Shown: one piece after another, positions 29,484-37,958 of the stretch
Numbering within the stretch: the first letter of the stretch is position 1
How the letters are laid out: every line of letters begins with the position of its first letter
The notes under the pieces: model-generated
Told to the model about the DNA's origin: nothing
The model's database searches: none
What the model saw: only the letters and a program-made list of their open reading frames with translations
Position numbers and translations under genes: made by a program
Assembly (NCBI GenBank): GCA_020633465.1
Contig: JACKDN010000014.1
Span: 148,842-212,841, forward strand
DNA from: Myxococcales bacterium
GTDB lineage: Bacteria; Myxococcota_A; Bradymonadia; UBA7976; UBA1532
DNA length: 64,000 nucleotides
Direction of reading: 5' to 3'

Positions 29484-30416
29484 ATGGCGGTGAAGGCCGA
29501 CAAGATCTGGTTGGACGGTGAGCTGGTCGACTTCGAGAAGGCCACCGTGCACGTGCTGACGCACACGCTGCATTACGGCTTCGGGGTCTTCGAGGGCATC
29601 CGCGCCTATCGGCGCGCGGACGGCGAGAGCCACGTCTTCCGGCTCGAAGAACACGTGCGCCGCCTGTTCGACAGCGCCCACATCATCGGCATGGAGATTC
29701 CGTTCAGCCGGGGCGACCTGATCGAGGCCTGCGTCAGCACGCTGCAGGCCAACGGGCTCGGCGAGGGCTACCTGCGCCCGATCGCCTTCCTCGGCAGCGA
29801 GGCGATGGGGCTCGGCGCGCTGAACAACCGCGTCCGGGTCGCGATCGCGGCGTGGACCTGGGGCGCCTACCTCGGCGACGAGGGCATGTCGAAGGGAATC
29901 CGCTGCAAGATCAGCTCGTTCAACCGGCTGCACGTCAACGTGAACCTGGCCAAGGGCAAGATTTGCGGACAGTATGTCAACAGTGTCATAGCGAAGCGGG
30001 AGGCGCTCGCGGCCGGCTACGACGAGGCCATCATGCTCGACGTCAACGGCTACGTGTCCGAGTGCACCGGCGAGAACCTCTTCTTCGTGCGCGACGGCCG
30101 CGTGATCACCGCCCCCTACGGCGGCAGCATCCTCGGCGGCATCACCCGCGACTCCTGCCTGCAGATCGCCCGTGACCTCGGTGTCGTGGTCGAGGAGCGC
30201 CTGTTCACCCGCGACGAACTCTACACCGCCGACGAGATCTTCCTGTGCGGCACCGCGGCCGAGGTCACGCCGGTCCGCGAGGTGGACGATCGCATGATCG
30301 GGCCGGGCCGACCCGGCGAGGTTACGGCCATGATCTCCAAGCGTTTTTTCAGCATCGTCAAGGGCGACGAGCCCGGCCACCCCGAGTGGCGGCACGCCTA
30401 CCGCCTGCCCGGCTGA
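29484..30416 (+). CDS. ilvE: branched-chain amino acid aminotransferase
   Basis: A 310-residue fold-type IV PLP aminotransferase that makes or breaks down Ile, Leu and Val. The catalytic lysine is around residue 159 (GKICGQYVNS); the Arg/Tyr substrate motif HYGFGVFEGIRAY, GYVSECTGENLFFV and the phosphate-binding GGITRDS and FLCGTAAEVTPV are all present. The match to bacterial IlvE is close over the full length, whereas D-amino-acid or aminodeoxychorismate relatives lack several of these motifs. It stands 66 bases after glnE, so a nitrogen-metabolism pair is possible. Confidence 0.93.
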   Translation: MAVKADKIWLDGELVDFEKATVHVLTHTLHYGFGVFEGIRAYRRADGESHVFRLEEHVRRLFDSAHIIGMEIPFSRGDLIEACVSTLQANGLGEGYLRPIAFLGSEAMGLGALNNRVRVAIAAWTWGAYLGDEGMSKGIRCKISSFNRLHVNVNLAKGKICGQYVNSVIAKREALAAGYDEAIMLDVNGYVSECTGENLFFVRDGRVITAPYGGSILGGITRDSCLQIARDLGVVVEERLFTRDELYTADEIFLCGTAAEVTPVREVDDRMIGPGRPGEVTAMISKRFFSIVKGDEPGHPEWRHAYRLPG

Positions 30417-30473
30417 GGGCCCCGCGGCACGGTGTTCGCATAGCCCCGGCAGCGTCTTCGCAGCACCGAGGAG

Positions 30474-31232
30474 ATGCCCGTGGCCCCCGGAACCGAGTTC
30501 ATCCGTAAGCTCGAGCACCACCGCGCTCGCACGCTCGCCCGCCGCCAGCCCGAACCGGAGCCCGTCTCCGAGCGGCTGCTGGTCTCCTGGGTCCACCACG
30601 ACAACATGCTGGAGGGTCGGCTGTACCGGCCGGAGGAGATCGCCCTCGCGCTGCGCGGCGAGGACGACCGTCTCGACCCCTACCTGCACCCGCTGCTCGA
30701 CGAGATCCGGCGCTACGTCGACACCGTGCACTTCGTCTGGTCGCGCGCCCACGAGGGCCTCGAGGCGGTGAACCTCGAGAACCTGAAGGCCATCCACCGG
30801 ATGCTGACGCCCGATCCCAAGGACCGCGGCGGCCTGTACCGGCGGACGTCGCCCGTGCACCGCGACTACTTCCAGCGCATCTGCGCGGCGGACAAGGTGC
30901 CGTATCACCTGCGCAAGCTCTTCGAGCAGGTCGAGCAGGAGTACGACGACGCCTGCGATCCGGTCGCCTTCGCGGCCGAGGTGCACCACCGGCTCATGTT
31001 CATCTACCCCTTCCGGCGCAACCCCGGCACCACGGCGCGGCTGTTCACCAACCTGCTGCTGCTGTCGCGGGGCTACCCGCCCGCGCACCTGGCCGCCCAT
31101 CAGCGGGACGCCTACTACGAGGCCCTCGGGCAGCCCGAGCCCTCGGGCCTCGTGCGCCTCTTCCACCAGGCCGTCGCCGGCATGCTCGAGTCGCCGAGCG
31201 GCATCGGCGTCATCCGGCGCGCGGTCTCCTGA
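30474..31232 (+). CDS. Fic-fold protein with degenerate active site
   Basis: A 252-residue Fic-domain protein. Fic enzymes transfer AMP or similar groups through the motif HPFx(D/E)GN(G/K)RxxR. Here the matching stretch is YPFRRNPGTTAR (178-189): the catalytic His is Tyr178, the acidic metal ligand is Arg182, and the Asn and the first Arg are replaced, so AMP transfer as known is unlikely. The N-terminal NMLEGR (44-49) resembles the inhibitory helix of Fic proteins ((S/T)xxxE(G/N)). The helical core and codon use look like a living gene. It follows ilvE by 57 bases. Function unknown; perhaps a binding or regulatory pseudo-enzyme. Confidence 0.75.
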   Translation: MPVAPGTEFIRKLEHHRARTLARRQPEPEPVSERLLVSWVHHDNMLEGRLYRPEEIALALRGEDDRLDPYLHPLLDEIRRYVDTVHFVWSRAHEGLEAVNLENLKAIHRMLTPDPKDRGGLYRRTSPVHRDYFQRICAADKVPYHLRKLFEQVEQEYDDACDPVAFAAEVHHRLMFIYPFRRNPGTTARLFTNLLLLSRGYPPAHLAAHQRDAYYEALGQPEPSGLVRLFHQAVAGMLESPSGIGVIRRAVS

Positions 31233-31254
31233 GGGCCCCGCCGCGGACGCCCCC

Positions 31255-31815
31255 TCAGGGCACCCAGAACGTATCCACCAGTCGACGGCCCAGCGCGGCG
31301 CACTCCGGCCCCGCGAGCTGGGCCTCGAGCACCTGCGGGTTCAGCCGCCCCGCCGAAGCGCGCGTGATGCCGAAGCGGGCGTGCGGCGCGGCGTTGCGCA
31401 GCTGGCGATAGCGACCGCTCGCGTCGGGCTGCACGCTGGTCTCGAGGTCGTAGTAGATCAGCGTGACCTCGTCGACCGAGGGCAGCTGCTCGAACAGCGC
31501 GCGCACCCCGGGCGTCTCGGCCAGCCGTCCGGTCAGCAGCCACCGGAAGCCCTCGCAGAGCGGGCGGTCGCCGTCCTGCCGGCGCACGGGTCGCAGAAAC
31601 CAGATCTCGAGCCGCCCACCCTGAACGACGACCCGCTCGTGCTGCTCGCGCCGGTTCGGGGTGGTCAGGTAGACGCCCAGCGTCGACTGCACCACCTCTT
31701 CGGCCGCCTCGTCGCTCAGCTGCGCCGAGGCCGGCGCGCCCAGGGTCAGCGCCAGCGCCGCCAGCAGCGCGCCGGCGCCGCGCCGGTTTCGGCGCGCAGC
31801 CGACCGGGCTAGGAT
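31255..31815 (-). CDS. exported protein of unknown function; start codon unclear
   Basis: A reading frame of about 187 codons that encodes a signal peptide (RRNRRGAGALLAALALTLGA..., cut after ASA) and a mature domain with LGVYLTTPNRREQHERVVVQ, LEIWFLRPVRRQDG and CEGFRWLLTGRL. I find no homologous family. No ATG, GTG or TTG lies in frame before the signal peptide: the only early codon with any start potential is ATC at 31815. The ATG on this strand at 31823 is out of frame and hits a stop after four codons. A small indel or a non-standard start is possible. It is divergent from the next gene, and the two 5' ends almost touch. Confidence 0.55.
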   Translation of the reverse strand: MLARSAARRNRRGAGALLAALALTLGAPASAQLSDEAAEEVVQSTLGVYLTTPNRREQHERVVVQGGRLEIWFLRPVRRQDGDRPLCEGFRWLLTGRLAETPGVRALFEQLPSVDEVTLIYYDLETSVQPDASGRYRQLRNAAPHARFGITRASAGRLNPQVLEAQLAGPECAALGRRLVDTFWVP

Positions 31816-31829
31816 GCGCGCATGCGCGC
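31816..31829. repeat. perfect 14-bp palindrome at the divergent starts
   Basis: GCGCGCATGCGCGC reads the same on both strands and contains the ATG of the plus-strand gene. It lies where the minus-strand gene should also begin, and could be an operator or simply a result of the high G+C content. Confidence 0.5.
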
Positions 31830-32613
31830 CCCCCTCGCCCCGCTGCTGCCGCTGATCGTCCTGTGCGCGGCGCCCTGCGCTGCCCACGCGGCGCTCTCGG
31901 CCGACGCCCTGCAGCAGGTGCGCACGCGCAGCGGCGCGTGGGCTGGCCTCGAGCTGCTGACCGGGCACCTGGCCGTCGAGGCGGCGGCCACGCGGGTCGA
32001 GGCTGGCATCACCGCCCTGCCCACCGTCGCCTTCGGCCTCGACCACTGGCCGACCGACGCGCTGGGCCTGTACGCGGGCGCGGCCATCGGCCTCGGCGCC
32101 GCCATCGCCGTGCCCGACAGCGATCAGACCTTCCAGTTCAACCTGCACCAGTTCGAGGGCGGCGCCCGAGGCCGCTACTTCTTCGGCGACGGCCCCGACG
32201 CCCCGGCGTTGCTGGTCGGGCTGGGGCTGCGCGGGTGGCGCCAGACGACCCAGGTGCAGCGCCCCGCCCTGCTGGTCGATCGCACGGTGGCCGGCCCCGA
32301 GCTGACGGCGGGCCTGGCCTGGCCGGCGCTCGGCGATCGGCTGTGGCTGCGCGGCACCCTGCGTGGGCACCTGCCCTTCTTCGTGCGCGAGACCCCGACC
32401 GACTCCGGCGATCCGCAGAGCAGCTTCGGCTATGGCGCCCGGCTCGAGGCGGTGAGCCGCCTCGTCGGTCAGTGGAGCGTGCAGGCGCGCCTCGACGCGG
32501 CCTTCCTGGGCCACGACTTCCGCGGCGAGGGCACCCGCGCCTCCGGCGTCACCGACGCCCGCACCCGCGATCGCTTCGTCACGGTCGGCCTGTTCGCCCG
32601 CTACGGCTACTGA
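31822..32613 (+). CDS. putative outer-membrane beta-barrel protein
   Basis: A 263-residue protein with a signal peptide (MRAPLAPLLPLIVLCAAPCAAHA, cut near residue 23). The mature part alternates polar and hydrophobic residues in strands of 8-12 residues (GLYAGAAIGLGAAIAV, LLVGLGLRGWRQTTQV, RLWLRGTLRGHLPFFV) and ends in VGLFARYGY, an aromatic last residue typical of barrels recognised by the Bam complex. No family name can be given. It is followed by a convergent lipoprotein gene. Confidence 0.6.
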   Translation: MRAPLAPLLPLIVLCAAPCAAHAALSADALQQVRTRSGAWAGLELLTGHLAVEAAATRVEAGITALPTVAFGLDHWPTDALGLYAGAAIGLGAAIAVPDSDQTFQFNLHQFEGGARGRYFFGDGPDAPALLVGLGLRGWRQTTQVQRPALLVDRTVAGPELTAGLAWPALGDRLWLRGTLRGHLPFFVRETPTDSGDPQSSFGYGARLEAVSRLVGQWSVQARLDAAFLGHDFRGEGTRASGVTDARTRDRFVTVGLFARYGY

Positions 32614-32639
32614 GCGCCGCCCGCCGGCTCGCCGACGCA

Positions 32640-33125
32640 TCACGGGCACCCCTCACCGGCGAGCTCGCACTCGATGTCCTGCGGGCGCGGATCGTCCGGC
32701 CCGCTCCAGGCGATCCAGGCCCGCACCTTGCGATAGGCGCAGTCGTCGGTCGACCGGAAGCAGAAGGGCGGCCGGTGCGTCGAGTCGGTCCCCTGCAGCA
32801 CCGTCGTCAGCAGGCGCGACGCGTCGGGGTCGTCGAGGTCGATGAAGCCCTGCACCAGCAGGAAGTCCTGCTCGAGCGTCGCGGGGGTGCGGGCCGGATC
32901 CAGACGCAGCTCGCCCGACACGATCGTGTGGCACCGGCCGTTGCGGCTGCAGCCCATCTCGAGCAGGATCGGGTGCACCACCTCGTCGAAGTCGGCGCGG
33001 CTGGGCCGCTCGCTGAGCGACAGCGTCTCGATCTCGCCGCACCCGACGAGCGCGCCGAGCGCGCCGAGCGCCCCCGCCAGCACCACGACCCCGCCGACCG
33101 GCCGGCGCCTCACCGCGACCCCCAT
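32640..33125 (-). CDS. lipoprotein with a Cys-x5-Cys-His motif
   Basis: A 161-residue lipoprotein with signal MGVAVRRRPVGGVVVLAGAL and lipobox LVGC at Cys29. The mature part has HPILLEMGCSRNGRCHTI, similar in placement to the motif of planctomycete-type cytochrome c domains (P-I-L-x-x-x-C-x-x-C-H) but with five residues between the cysteines instead of two, so haem binding is uncertain. Further cysteines (CFRSTDDC, CELAGEGC) suggest disulfides. Its ATG lies 16 bases inside the end of the upstream sugar pyrophosphorylase gene. No function assigned. Confidence 0.6.
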   Translation of the reverse strand: MGVAVRRRPVGGVVVLAGALGALGALVGCGEIETLSLSERPSRADFDEVVHPILLEMGCSRNGRCHTIVSGELRLDPARTPATLEQDFLLVQGFIDLDDPDASRLLTTVLQGTDSTHRPPFCFRSTDDCAYRKVRAWIAWSGPDDPRPQDIECELAGEGCP

Positions 33126-34213
33126 GCCTCGGCCAGCCAAGCGCGGTTGGCGGCGAGGTCCTGCGGGGTCTTGACCGGCACGAAGCGCGTCGCCGCCCCC
33201 ACGCGGGGCACCCGGACGAAGCGCGTGTCCACCGAGGCGCTCAGCTCGCCGACCAGCCGCTCGAACTGCACGGCCTGCCGTCCGCCCGCCTTCTTGCGCA
33301 CCATCAGCCAGGTCAGGGCGGCGGGGGCGCGCAGGGCCTCGGTGCGGAACCAGAGCGTGTTCGTGTTGAACACCGAGGACGCGTCTGGGTCGACCCCCAC
33401 CGGCAAGCGGAAGGTCTCGACGATCTGGGGCCGACCGTCGACGCGCCAAGGCGCACCGCCCACGTCGCCCGCCTGCTTGTCGACGACCTCGACCGTCAGG
33501 CCGCCCCCCGACTCGATGTGCCAGCCCAGCAGGACCGGATCGAGCGTCGCGGCCGCGTTGTCGACGTTGCTCATCAGCAGGAAGCGTCCGCCGGCGGCCT
33601 CGAAGCGGTCGAGCAGCCCGCTGCGCGTCAGGCAGCCGGGCAGATCGCCGTGCCCGGGGCCGTAATACGATGGCCGCCCGTCGCGCTCGCGGAACACGTC
33701 GCCGGAGGGCTCGAGGCGCACCGCCCACTGCTGCTCGAAGGTCCAGACCGACGCTGGCGGGTGACCGAAGTACGCGCGCGCCTCGAGGTGCCGCGCCGTC
33801 GCGTCGGTGGTGGCCCGGCTGTTCATCAGCATCACCGGCACCGGCGGGCCCCCCACCGCGCCAGCCGCGCGCGCCGCGTCTCGCACCTTCAGGCCCAGGA
33901 ACGAGCGCCCCTCGGTGACCTCGACCACGCCCTTCACCCGCTCGCCGAAGCGAGTGGCCATGCCACCGTTCAGCAAGACGATGCCCACCTGCCCGTCACG
34001 CAGGGCCTGCTCGCCCCGTGCGCGCAGCGCCGAGACGTCGGCGGGCAGCGAGGCGACGTCGCCGGGGCGGGGCGCCTCGACGACGCCGCGCACGCGGTTC
34101 TCTTCGGGCGACCATCCGCCCTCGACCAGGCGCCGACGCAGCCCCTCGAAGACCTCGACGGACAGCCCGCTGGACGCCATGGTCGCCACCACCTCGGGCG
34201 GGAGGGCGATCAC
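33110..34213 (-). CDS. UTP--glucose-1-phosphate uridylyltransferase (UDPGP family)
   Basis: A 367-residue enzyme of the eukaryotic-type UDPGP family, which makes UDP-glucose or a similar UDP-sugar. The nucleotide loop LLNGGMATRFGERVKG matches the family pattern LNGGLGTxMG with the catalytic Lys; PVPVMLMNSRATTDAT, GHGDLPGCL (uridine site), LMSNVDN and FNTNTLWF follow in the family's order. Start GTG at 34213 overlaps the rlmE-fusion stop (GTGA). Substrate could be glucose-1-P or GlcNAc/GalNAc-1-P; the sequence does not decide. UDP-sugars would feed the glycosyltransferases elsewhere in the window. Confidence 0.82.
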   Translation of the reverse strand: MIALPPEVVATMASSGLSVEVFEGLRRRLVEGGWSPEENRVRGVVEAPRPGDVASLPADVSALRARGEQALRDGQVGIVLLNGGMATRFGERVKGVVEVTEGRSFLGLKVRDAARAAGAVGGPPVPVMLMNSRATTDATARHLEARAYFGHPPASVWTFEQQWAVRLEPSGDVFRERDGRPSYYGPGHGDLPGCLTRSGLLDRFEAAGGRFLLMSNVDNAAATLDPVLLGWHIESGGGLTVEVVDKQAGDVGGAPWRVDGRPQIVETFRLPVGVDPDASSVFNTNTLWFRTEALRAPAALTWLMVRKKAGGRQAVQFERLVGELSASVDTRFVRVPRVGAATRFVPVKTPQDLAANRAWLAEAWGSR

Positions 34214-35073
34214 GTCCCCTGCCCCGCGCGGAATCCCTGGGCGACGAAGAACAGCTCGACGCTCTCCGAGCGGGTGCCCTTGGGTTTGATGCGCTTGAAG
34301 CGCTCGAACCGCTGCCGGACGTCGTCGGCCAGCGCCGGGGCGTCCTCGCCCTCGAACACCTTGCAGACGAAGGCGCCGCCCGGCGTGAGGACGCCCTCGG
34401 CCACGCTCAGCGCGCGGCGGCACAGGTCGATCGAGCGCGCGTGATCGGCCAGCCGGTTGCCGGAGGTGGCCGGCGCCATGTCGCTCAGCACGAGGTCGTA
34501 GGCGCCGCCGCCCCACTCGAGCAGCACGTCGGGCGGCGTCTCGAACGCGTCGGCGACCTCGGCACGCACGTGGGCGCCGCCCGCCACCTCCACCGGCTTG
34601 AGATCCAACCCCACGACCCGGCCCTTGGGCCCCACGGCGGCCGCCGCGTACTGAAGCCACGAGCCGGGCGAGCAGCCCAGGTCGAGCACGCGCATGCCGC
34701 GACGGATCAGACCGACCCGGCGGTCGATCTCCTCCAGCTTGTACACGCTGCGTGCGGCGTAGCCCTCCCGCTGCGCGCGGCGGGCAAAGTGATCCGGTCG
34801 ACGGCGACTCACCGCCGAACGATGGCCGACGGGCGAGGTCGATGCAAGCCCCGCCAGCCGGGCCAGGCGCGCGACGATCCGCGCCCGCCGGGCTTCCCGA
34901 TCACCGACCACCGGGCCGGCGGGCGTCCGAAGACGGTCGCCCGGGCGGGCGTTCGCCGGCAGCTGGTCGACGGGCACCTCGACCACGGCGCCGTCGTCGC
35001 CCACCAGCACCGCCCACGGCGGCTCGACGCGGTCGAAGCTCCAGAACCACAGCGCGATCAGCAGGGCCGTCAT
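34210..35073 (-). CDS. rlmE: DUF3006 domain fused to 23S rRNA 2'-O-methyltransferase RlmE (FtsJ/RrmJ)
   Basis: A 287-residue fusion. Residues 1-75 look like the small DUF3006 domain (FDRVEPPWAVLVGDDG...VPVDQLPANARPGDRL and a basic Arg-rich helix). Residues from about 88 on are a full RlmE, which methylates U2552 of 23S rRNA late in 50S assembly. SAM site VLDLGCSPGSWLQY, and the Lys-Asp-Lys-Glu tetrad is Lys112, Asp198, Lys238, Glu273. The ATG at 35073 overlaps the upstream stop (ATGA), which favours the fused start. A GTG at 34812 (VSRRRPDHF) could start RlmE alone. Confidence 0.85.
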   Translation of the reverse strand: MTALLIALWFWSFDRVEPPWAVLVGDDGAVVEVPVDQLPANARPGDRLRTPAGPVVGDREARRARIVARLARLAGLASTSPVGHRSAVSRRRPDHFARRAQREGYAARSVYKLEEIDRRVGLIRRGMRVLDLGCSPGSWLQYAAAAVGPKGRVVGLDLKPVEVAGGAHVRAEVADAFETPPDVLLEWGGGAYDLVLSDMAPATSGNRLADHARSIDLCRRALSVAEGVLTPGGAFVCKVFEGEDAPALADDVRQRFERFKRIKPKGTRSESVELFFVAQGFRAGQGT

Positions 35074-35771
35074 GCGCCGGCCCCCGCGAGGATCCAGCCT
35101 CGCCGCCCACCCACGACCACCACCCGCTCGATGTCGACGCCGACCAACGCGGCCGCCTCGAGCAGACGGTCGGCGGCCCCGCGCTCGCGCGCCGCGGGCT
35201 TGCCCCCCGGACGAACCGACACGATCCACCAGGGGCCGGCGCCCTCGGTCAGCAGCCGCGCCAGGTAGGCCCCCGCGCGGGTCTCCGAGCCCAGCTGATC
35301 GCCCAGCCCGAGCGTGACGGGGGGCCGCGCGTCGGCCGGTCGGTAGCCGAGGACGGCGGCCTCACCGGTCGGCACCTGCCCCCGCAGCCGCTCGACGGCC
35401 GCCTCGAAGGGGTCGACGGGCGGCGCCGGGGGCGGCGGCGCCGCCGCCGGCGGACCGCTGTCCTGCGCCGCGCCGCCCCCCGCCCCTCGCCGGCCCAGCT
35501 CGAAGGTCGCGCGGATGCGCGCCGCCCGGATGGCGCCGATGCCGTCGATCGCGGTGAGATCCATCGGCGCCGCCGCCGCCAACGCCCCGACGCCGCCGAC
35601 GGTGCGCAGGATGCGCCGCGCGAGCTGCAGCGCGTCCTCGCCGCTGCCGCGCCCGGTGCCGAGCACCAGGGCCAGCAATGACGCGTCGTCGAGGGCCGCC
35701 GCGCCCAACGTCAACAGCCGCTCTCGCGGTCGCTCCTCGGGCGCCAGCTCAGCCAGGCTCCGTTCGTCCAT
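35070..35771 (-). CDS. RadC-like protein without the metal-binding motif
   Basis: A 233-residue RadC/UPF0758 relative. The N-terminal helix-hairpin-helix part is typical (RPRERLLTLGAAALDDASLLALVLGTGRGSGE, DLTAIDGIGAIRAARI). The C-terminal JAB/MPN-like part follows the family to the end (RLLEAAALVGVDIERVVVVG). However, the metal motif HNHPSG is replaced by SVRPGG and the following Ser/Asp site is gone, so it cannot be a metalloenzyme. I take ATG 35771, preceded by GGAGGTGAG at good spacing, over GTG 35780. Upstream lies an unusually A+T-rich patch (about 35828-35845) with TAAAAT on this strand, a likely -10 region. Confidence 0.7.
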   Translation of the reverse strand: MDERSLAELAPEERPRERLLTLGAAALDDASLLALVLGTGRGSGEDALQLARRILRTVGGVGALAAAAPMDLTAIDGIGAIRAARIRATFELGRRGAGGGAAQDSGPPAAAPPPPAPPVDPFEAAVERLRGQVPTGEAAVLGYRPADARPPVTLGLGDQLGSETRAGAYLARLLTEGAGPWWIVSVRPGGKPAARERGAADRLLEAAALVGVDIERVVVVGGRRGWILAGAGA

Positions 35772-36017
35772 CGCGCTCACCTCCAGTCGAGTGTGAGCCC
35801 CCTATGGGCAAGCCGCGAGCCAGACGCTTATTCTTTTATTTTAGGCACTTAGACAGAGCACCCGGTGTATCGACCGTCCACGGTGTCCAGATTCTGGACG
35901 CCGCCCCGCGCCCTTGCGCACATCGCCCTACCCGGACATCGTGGCCCGCCAGCGCTGCGCTGCAGACGGAAAAGAGGGGGCGTGCAGGGCGGGGTCGGCC
36001 CCGCGGAGCGCGACGCG

Positions 36018-36458
36018 TCAGAGGCGCGCGGCCGGGCCGATCTCGGGCAGCAGCGTCGTGCGCAGCCAGTAGCGGGCGAAGGTCTGCCCCGCTTCGCGCG
36101 CCTGCCCCTCGTCCGTCGGGATGACCACCCACCCCGCGGCGCCCAAATCATAGCTGCGATCACAGCGGGCCGAGTCGTCGGCGTTCGCGACCACGACCAG
36201 AGGCAGGAAGCGCCAGGGCTGGTGCTCGGCGAGCGTCCGCAGCAGCAGCCCGTCGTCTTGCCAAGCGAGCGCGGCCGACGCGACGAGCAGCGAGGGCAGC
36301 GTGCTCGGGGTCTGCCCCGCCTGCACCTGTTCGAGCCAGCTCTGGACCTGAGGGGGGCCGAGCCGATCGACCTCGGCCCCTTCGCCCCGCAGCGCTTCGT
36401 ACAACACGTCGAGGCTGCGGTCCGAGCCGAGGAGCCAAACAGTGCGGACGGCGGGCAT
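36018..36458 (-). CDS. pseudo-receiver protein cotranscribed with a pilin
   Basis: A 146-residue protein with a CheY-like alternation of strands and helices: VRTVWLLGSD, LPSLLVASAALAW, FLPLVVVANADD and YDLGAAGWVVIP match beta-1, beta-3, beta-4 and the helix-4/beta-5 region of receivers. The phosphorylated Asp at the end of beta-3 is missing (Ser-Ala) and the conserved Lys before the Pro of beta-5 is Ile, so it should not be phosphorylated. It starts 15 bases after the stop of the pilin gene and has no output domain. A partner-binding role in pilus control is inferred from context alone. The 246 bases after it hold no gene. Confidence 0.55.
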   Translation of the reverse strand: MPAVRTVWLLGSDRSLDVLYEALRGEGAEVDRLGPPQVQSWLEQVQAGQTPSTLPSLLVASAALAWQDDGLLLRTLAEHQPWRFLPLVVVANADDSARCDRSYDLGAAGWVVIPTDEGQAREAGQTFARYWLRTTLLPEIGPAARL

Positions 36459-36473
36459 GTGCGAGTCCTGGTG

Positions 36474-37031
<558 letters not shown>

Positions 37032-37087
37032 GCTCGCCCCCCTCCAATTCGTGCCGGCGATCCCGCCGACGGTCGGGCCTCGTTCGA

Positions 37088-37103
37088 AGCAACGAACGTG
37101 CCG
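37088..37103 (-). promoter_or_regulatory. sigma-54 promoter of the pilin at 36474
   Basis: On the minus strand CGGCACG-TTCG-TTGCT matches TGGCACG-N4-TTGC(A/T) in all but the first base. GG (37101-37102) and GC (37089-37090) are exactly 10 bases apart. Transcription should start about 45 bases before the ATG. The match with the promoter at 47440 supports it. Confidence 0.8.
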
Positions 37104-37174
37104 CCAGTTGGGACGCGGGCCCCCCCAGTCCCAGGACCGCGTCGCCGGACAGAGCCTAACAACTTTGCGTAGGG

Positions 37175-37191
37175 GTGACAATTCTCGTCAC
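37175..37191. promoter_or_regulatory. upstream palindrome, predicted PilR site
   Basis: GTGAC-AATTCTC-GTCAC. Its centre (37183) is 81.5 bases upstream of the -24 GG. The palindrome before the pilin at 47490 has the same half-sites, the same 7-base spacer length and the same distance to its promoter. Confidence 0.65.
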
Positions 37192-37259
37192 ACCACAAAA
37201 CTTCGCGCTGCCTTCACCGCACCGGAGACCGCGCCCGGCATGGGAGGTCCCAGAAACAC

Positions 37260-37285
37260 GAAAGCCGACCCGAAGGTCGGCTTTC
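37260..37285 (-). terminator. rho-independent-type terminator
   Basis: Perfect 11-bp stem GAAAGCCGACC/GGTCGGCTTTC with a CGAA tetraloop, 38 bases after the stop of the outer-membrane gene at 37323 and followed on that strand by a moderately T-rich stretch (GTGTTTCT). Confidence 0.8.
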
Positions 37286-37322
37286 GCTCAGCACCCGTCC
37301 CCAGGGGGGACGCGAACCGATC

Positions 37323-37868
37323 TCACCACCAGAAGGTCATGCCGATGGCGGTGATCGGGTTCAGGAAGCTGATGTAGGTGCCCTCGGCCCCGCCGCCGCC
37401 GGCGCCGCCGAACACGGCCCCGTCCTCGCCGACGAGCGCGATGCCGATGCCGCCCTCGACGTGCAGCGAGATGTTCTTGTTGGGGAACCAGTACACCCGC
37501 ATCGGGATGTCGATGTTGAACTGGGTGACCGAGTCGGCGTCCTTGATCGGCGGCTGGTTCAGGCCGATGTCGACGCGACCGCCGATGGTCCAGGCCGCGC
37601 TGTCCGTGCGCAGGGCCTGGAAGTGGGCGCCGAGGCCGAGGCCGAGCGTGTAGCCCGTCTCACCGTCCTTCGGCATCTGGATCGGCACCCCGAGGAGGGC
37701 CTCCAGGTGAAGGTTGCCCAGGCCGTAGTCGAAGGCGAAGCCGCTGGGCCCGCCGATCGACTGAGCGAAGCCGATGCCCTTCTTGCCGTTGAGGTCCACG
37801 GCGTGGGCCGTGCCCACGGTGAAGGCCATCGCGACCAGGGCCATCAGAACCACGCGAATCCGCGACAT
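37323..37868 (-). CDS. small outer-membrane beta-barrel protein
   Basis: A 181-residue protein with a strong signal peptide (MSRIRVVLMALVAMAFTVGTAHA). The mature part is Gly-rich and strand-like (GKKGIGFAQSIGGPSGFAF, LGLGLGAHFQALRT, TIGGRVDIGL, ISLHVEGGIGIALV), with a GGAGGGGAEG loop and a last aromatic residue (GMTFWW). A small barrel similar in size to OmpW or OmpX is likely; the family is not recognised. Shine-Dalgarno AGGAGTGGA precedes the ATG. It has its own promoter and terminator, so it is a single-gene unit. Confidence 0.6.
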   Translation of the reverse strand: MSRIRVVLMALVAMAFTVGTAHAVDLNGKKGIGFAQSIGGPSGFAFDYGLGNLHLEALLGVPIQMPKDGETGYTLGLGLGAHFQALRTDSAAWTIGGRVDIGLNQPPIKDADSVTQFNIDIPMRVYWFPNKNISLHVEGGIGIALVGEDGAVFGGAGGGGAEGTYISFLNPITAIGMTFWW

Positions 37869-37958
37869 TCCACTCCTCCCTCATCTGACCCCATCTTGCC
37901 CTCGTGGGGTGGGGGCCGTTTTGATCCCGACCGTCGGGACCGTGTTCTGGGTGCCCGT

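Noticed and set aside
26433..31166. A minus-strand open frame of about 1577 codons
   Set aside because: Antisense of glnE, ilvE and the Fic-like gene, whose coding is certain. Long antisense frames are expected at this G+C content.
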